From assembly GCF_900240315.1 (NCBI RefSeq), contig NZ_OEPZ01000001.1:434001-498000 (forward strand): a DNA stretch of 64,000 bases, written 5' to 3'. Under the pieces are notes generated by a model. It saw only the letters and a list, made by a program, of their open reading frames with translations. It had not been told where the DNA came from and made no database searches. Every line of letters starts with the position of its first letter. The stretch's first letter is position 1. The translations under genes were made by a program, and so were the position numbers. Of this stretch, positions 63,313 through 64,000 are shown piece by piece. Source of the stretch: Dorea phocaeensis. Lineage in GTDB: Bacteria > Bacillota > Clostridia > Lachnospirales > Lachnospiraceae.

Positions 63313-64000
63313 CTAGCCAAGTAATTTGTCGATGCTCACCAATTTTACGCTCAGCACAAAAATTTTTACGGCCTCTTTTAATTCTTCCAATGTCGGATAA
63401 GACGGTGCAATACGAATATTGCTGTCTTTTGGATCCTTTCCATATGGGAAGGTCGCACCTGCCCCTGTCATAACAAGACCAGCTTCCTTCGCCTTCTCTA
63501 CAATCGCTTTCGCACAGCCTTCCATTGCATCAAAAGAGATAAAGTACCCGCCGCGCGGTGCAATCCAGGAACCGATCTCCAGTCCTTCCAATTCTTCTTC
63601 CAACGTCTCCAGCACAGCATCAAACTTTGGACGCATAATATCGGCATGTTTTTTCATGTGTTCTACCATACCATGTATATCTTTGAAAAATCTTGCATGG
63701 CGCAGCTGATTTACTTTATCATGGCCAATTGTCTGCACCTGCATCTGCTTCCGGATCTCTGCCAAGTTCGCATCGGACGCCGCGATTGCCGCGATTCCAG
63801 AACCCGGAAAACTGATTTTCGATGTAGATGAGAATTTGTAAACCATATCCGGATTACCGGCTTTCTTACATTCCATCAGAATCTCAATCAGATAATCCTG
63901 CTTATCTTCATAGAGATGATGGATTCCATATGCATTGTCCCAATAGATACGAAAATCTTCTGCTGCCGGCTTCAGACATGCAAAACGATGCACTGTCTCA
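63313..64000 (-). CDS. Aspartate aminotransferase (MocR-like PF12897 type), N-terminus beyond window
   Basis: C-terminal ~229 residues of a PLP-dependent class I/II aminotransferase; the frame runs off the right edge, so the start is not visible. It includes YWDNAYGIHHL with the PLP-contacting Asp and Tyr region, SSTSKISFPGSGIAAIAAS with the Schiff-base Lys, QTIGHDKVNQLRHARFFKD, APRGGYFISFDAM and ATFPYGKDPKDSNIRIAPSYPTLEEL with the substrate-binding Arg. The IGxDKVNQLRHxRF and GATFPYGxDPxDxNIRxAPSxP blocks match the actinobacterial/Firmicute aspartate aminotransferase subgroup. The window must end within the gene, which is usually about 430 residues. Confidence 0.85.
   Translation of the reverse strand, partial: ETVHRFACLKPAAEDFRIYWDNAYGIHHLYEDKQDYLIEILMECKKAGNPDMVYKFSSTSKISFPGSGIAAIAASDANLAEIRKQMQVQTIGHDKVNQLRHARFFKDIHGMVEHMKKHADIMRPKFDAVLETLEEELEGLEIGSWIAPRGGYFISFDAMEGCAKAIVEKAKEAGLVMTGAGATFPYGKDPKDSNIRIAPSYPTLEELKEAVKIFVLSVKLVSIDKLLG

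Overview
The window is a 64 kb stretch of core chromosome from a spore-forming, low-to-mid GC Firmicute, most likely a Lachnospiraceae member (the Blautia / Dorea / Mediterraneibacter neighbourhood; genus not resolvable by eye). Support comes from a complete spoIIIAA-AH operon, gpr, spoIIP, a SpoIIM-family gene and a SpoVB-like flippase, from AGGAGG-type ribosome binding sites with frequent GTG/TTG starts, and from Clostridia-type gene orders. Almost everything lies on the minus strand, so transcription runs from high to low coordinates. The plus-strand genes are rpsT, a BlaI-family repressor and the SpoVB-like flippase. I see no tRNA, rRNA, CRISPR, IS element or prophage.

Layout from low to high coordinates. 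1-2.2 kb: an Asp23/Gls24 protein, nusB, xseA and xseB (xseB is cut by the window edge). 2.3-3.9 kb: prfC. 4-7.5 kb: an ABC exporter (ATPase plus a large FtsX permease). 7.5-12.4 kb: the full spoIIIA operon, which encodes the mother-cell part of the feeding-tube channel, preceded by an XRE/TPR regulator. 13.8-16.5 kb: rpsO and pnp, each with its own promoter and structured leader. 16.6-26.5 kb: one long translation/RNA operon, rimP-nusA-ylxR-ylxQ-infB-rbfA-nrnA-truB-ribF, ending in a Na/Pi symporter gene. 26.7-32.1 kb: a truncated FtsX permease remnant, then a type II topoisomerase pair (topo IV type). 32.2-35.7 kb: spoIIP and gpr, divergent from rpsT, then a PyrE-like protein. 35.9-37.6 kb: ilvN-ilvC. 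37.7-41 kb: a HAD phosphatase, a membrane-anchored lipase-like hydrolase, an orphan BlaI repressor and a Dph6-like ATPase. 41-46.8 kb: a BceRS-BceAB antimicrobial-peptide sensing and detoxification module behind a FUSC-family membrane protein. 46.9-52.5 kb: the lower-glycolysis cluster gap-pgk-tpiA-(esterase)-gpmI. 52.7-56.8 kb: an Fe-S/tRNA-thiolation operon iscR-nifS-nifU-mnmA plus a PHP histidinol phosphatase. 56.9-59.5 kb: the SpoVB-like flippase converging on spoIIM and a NUDIX hydrolase. 59.7-63.1 kb: rny, recX and recA with a textbook SOS box. 63.3-64 kb: the C-terminal part of an aspartate aminotransferase running off the window.

I did not find a wholly new multi-gene system; this is mostly housekeeping DNA. 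The more interesting signals are regulatory or decay-related: a compact three-way-junction RNA upstream of rimP, perfect palindromes at the start sites of the XRE regulator and of ilvNC, a BceR-type inverted repeat overlapping the sensor-kinase stop codon, a long pnp leader hairpin, a self-complementary Shine-Dalgarno at rny, an orphan BlaI gene whose partner seems lost next to an AT-rich Dph6-like gene, and a PyrE-like protein whose PRPP motif has lost its acidic pair. All structural and promoter calls were made by eye, without folding or database searches.
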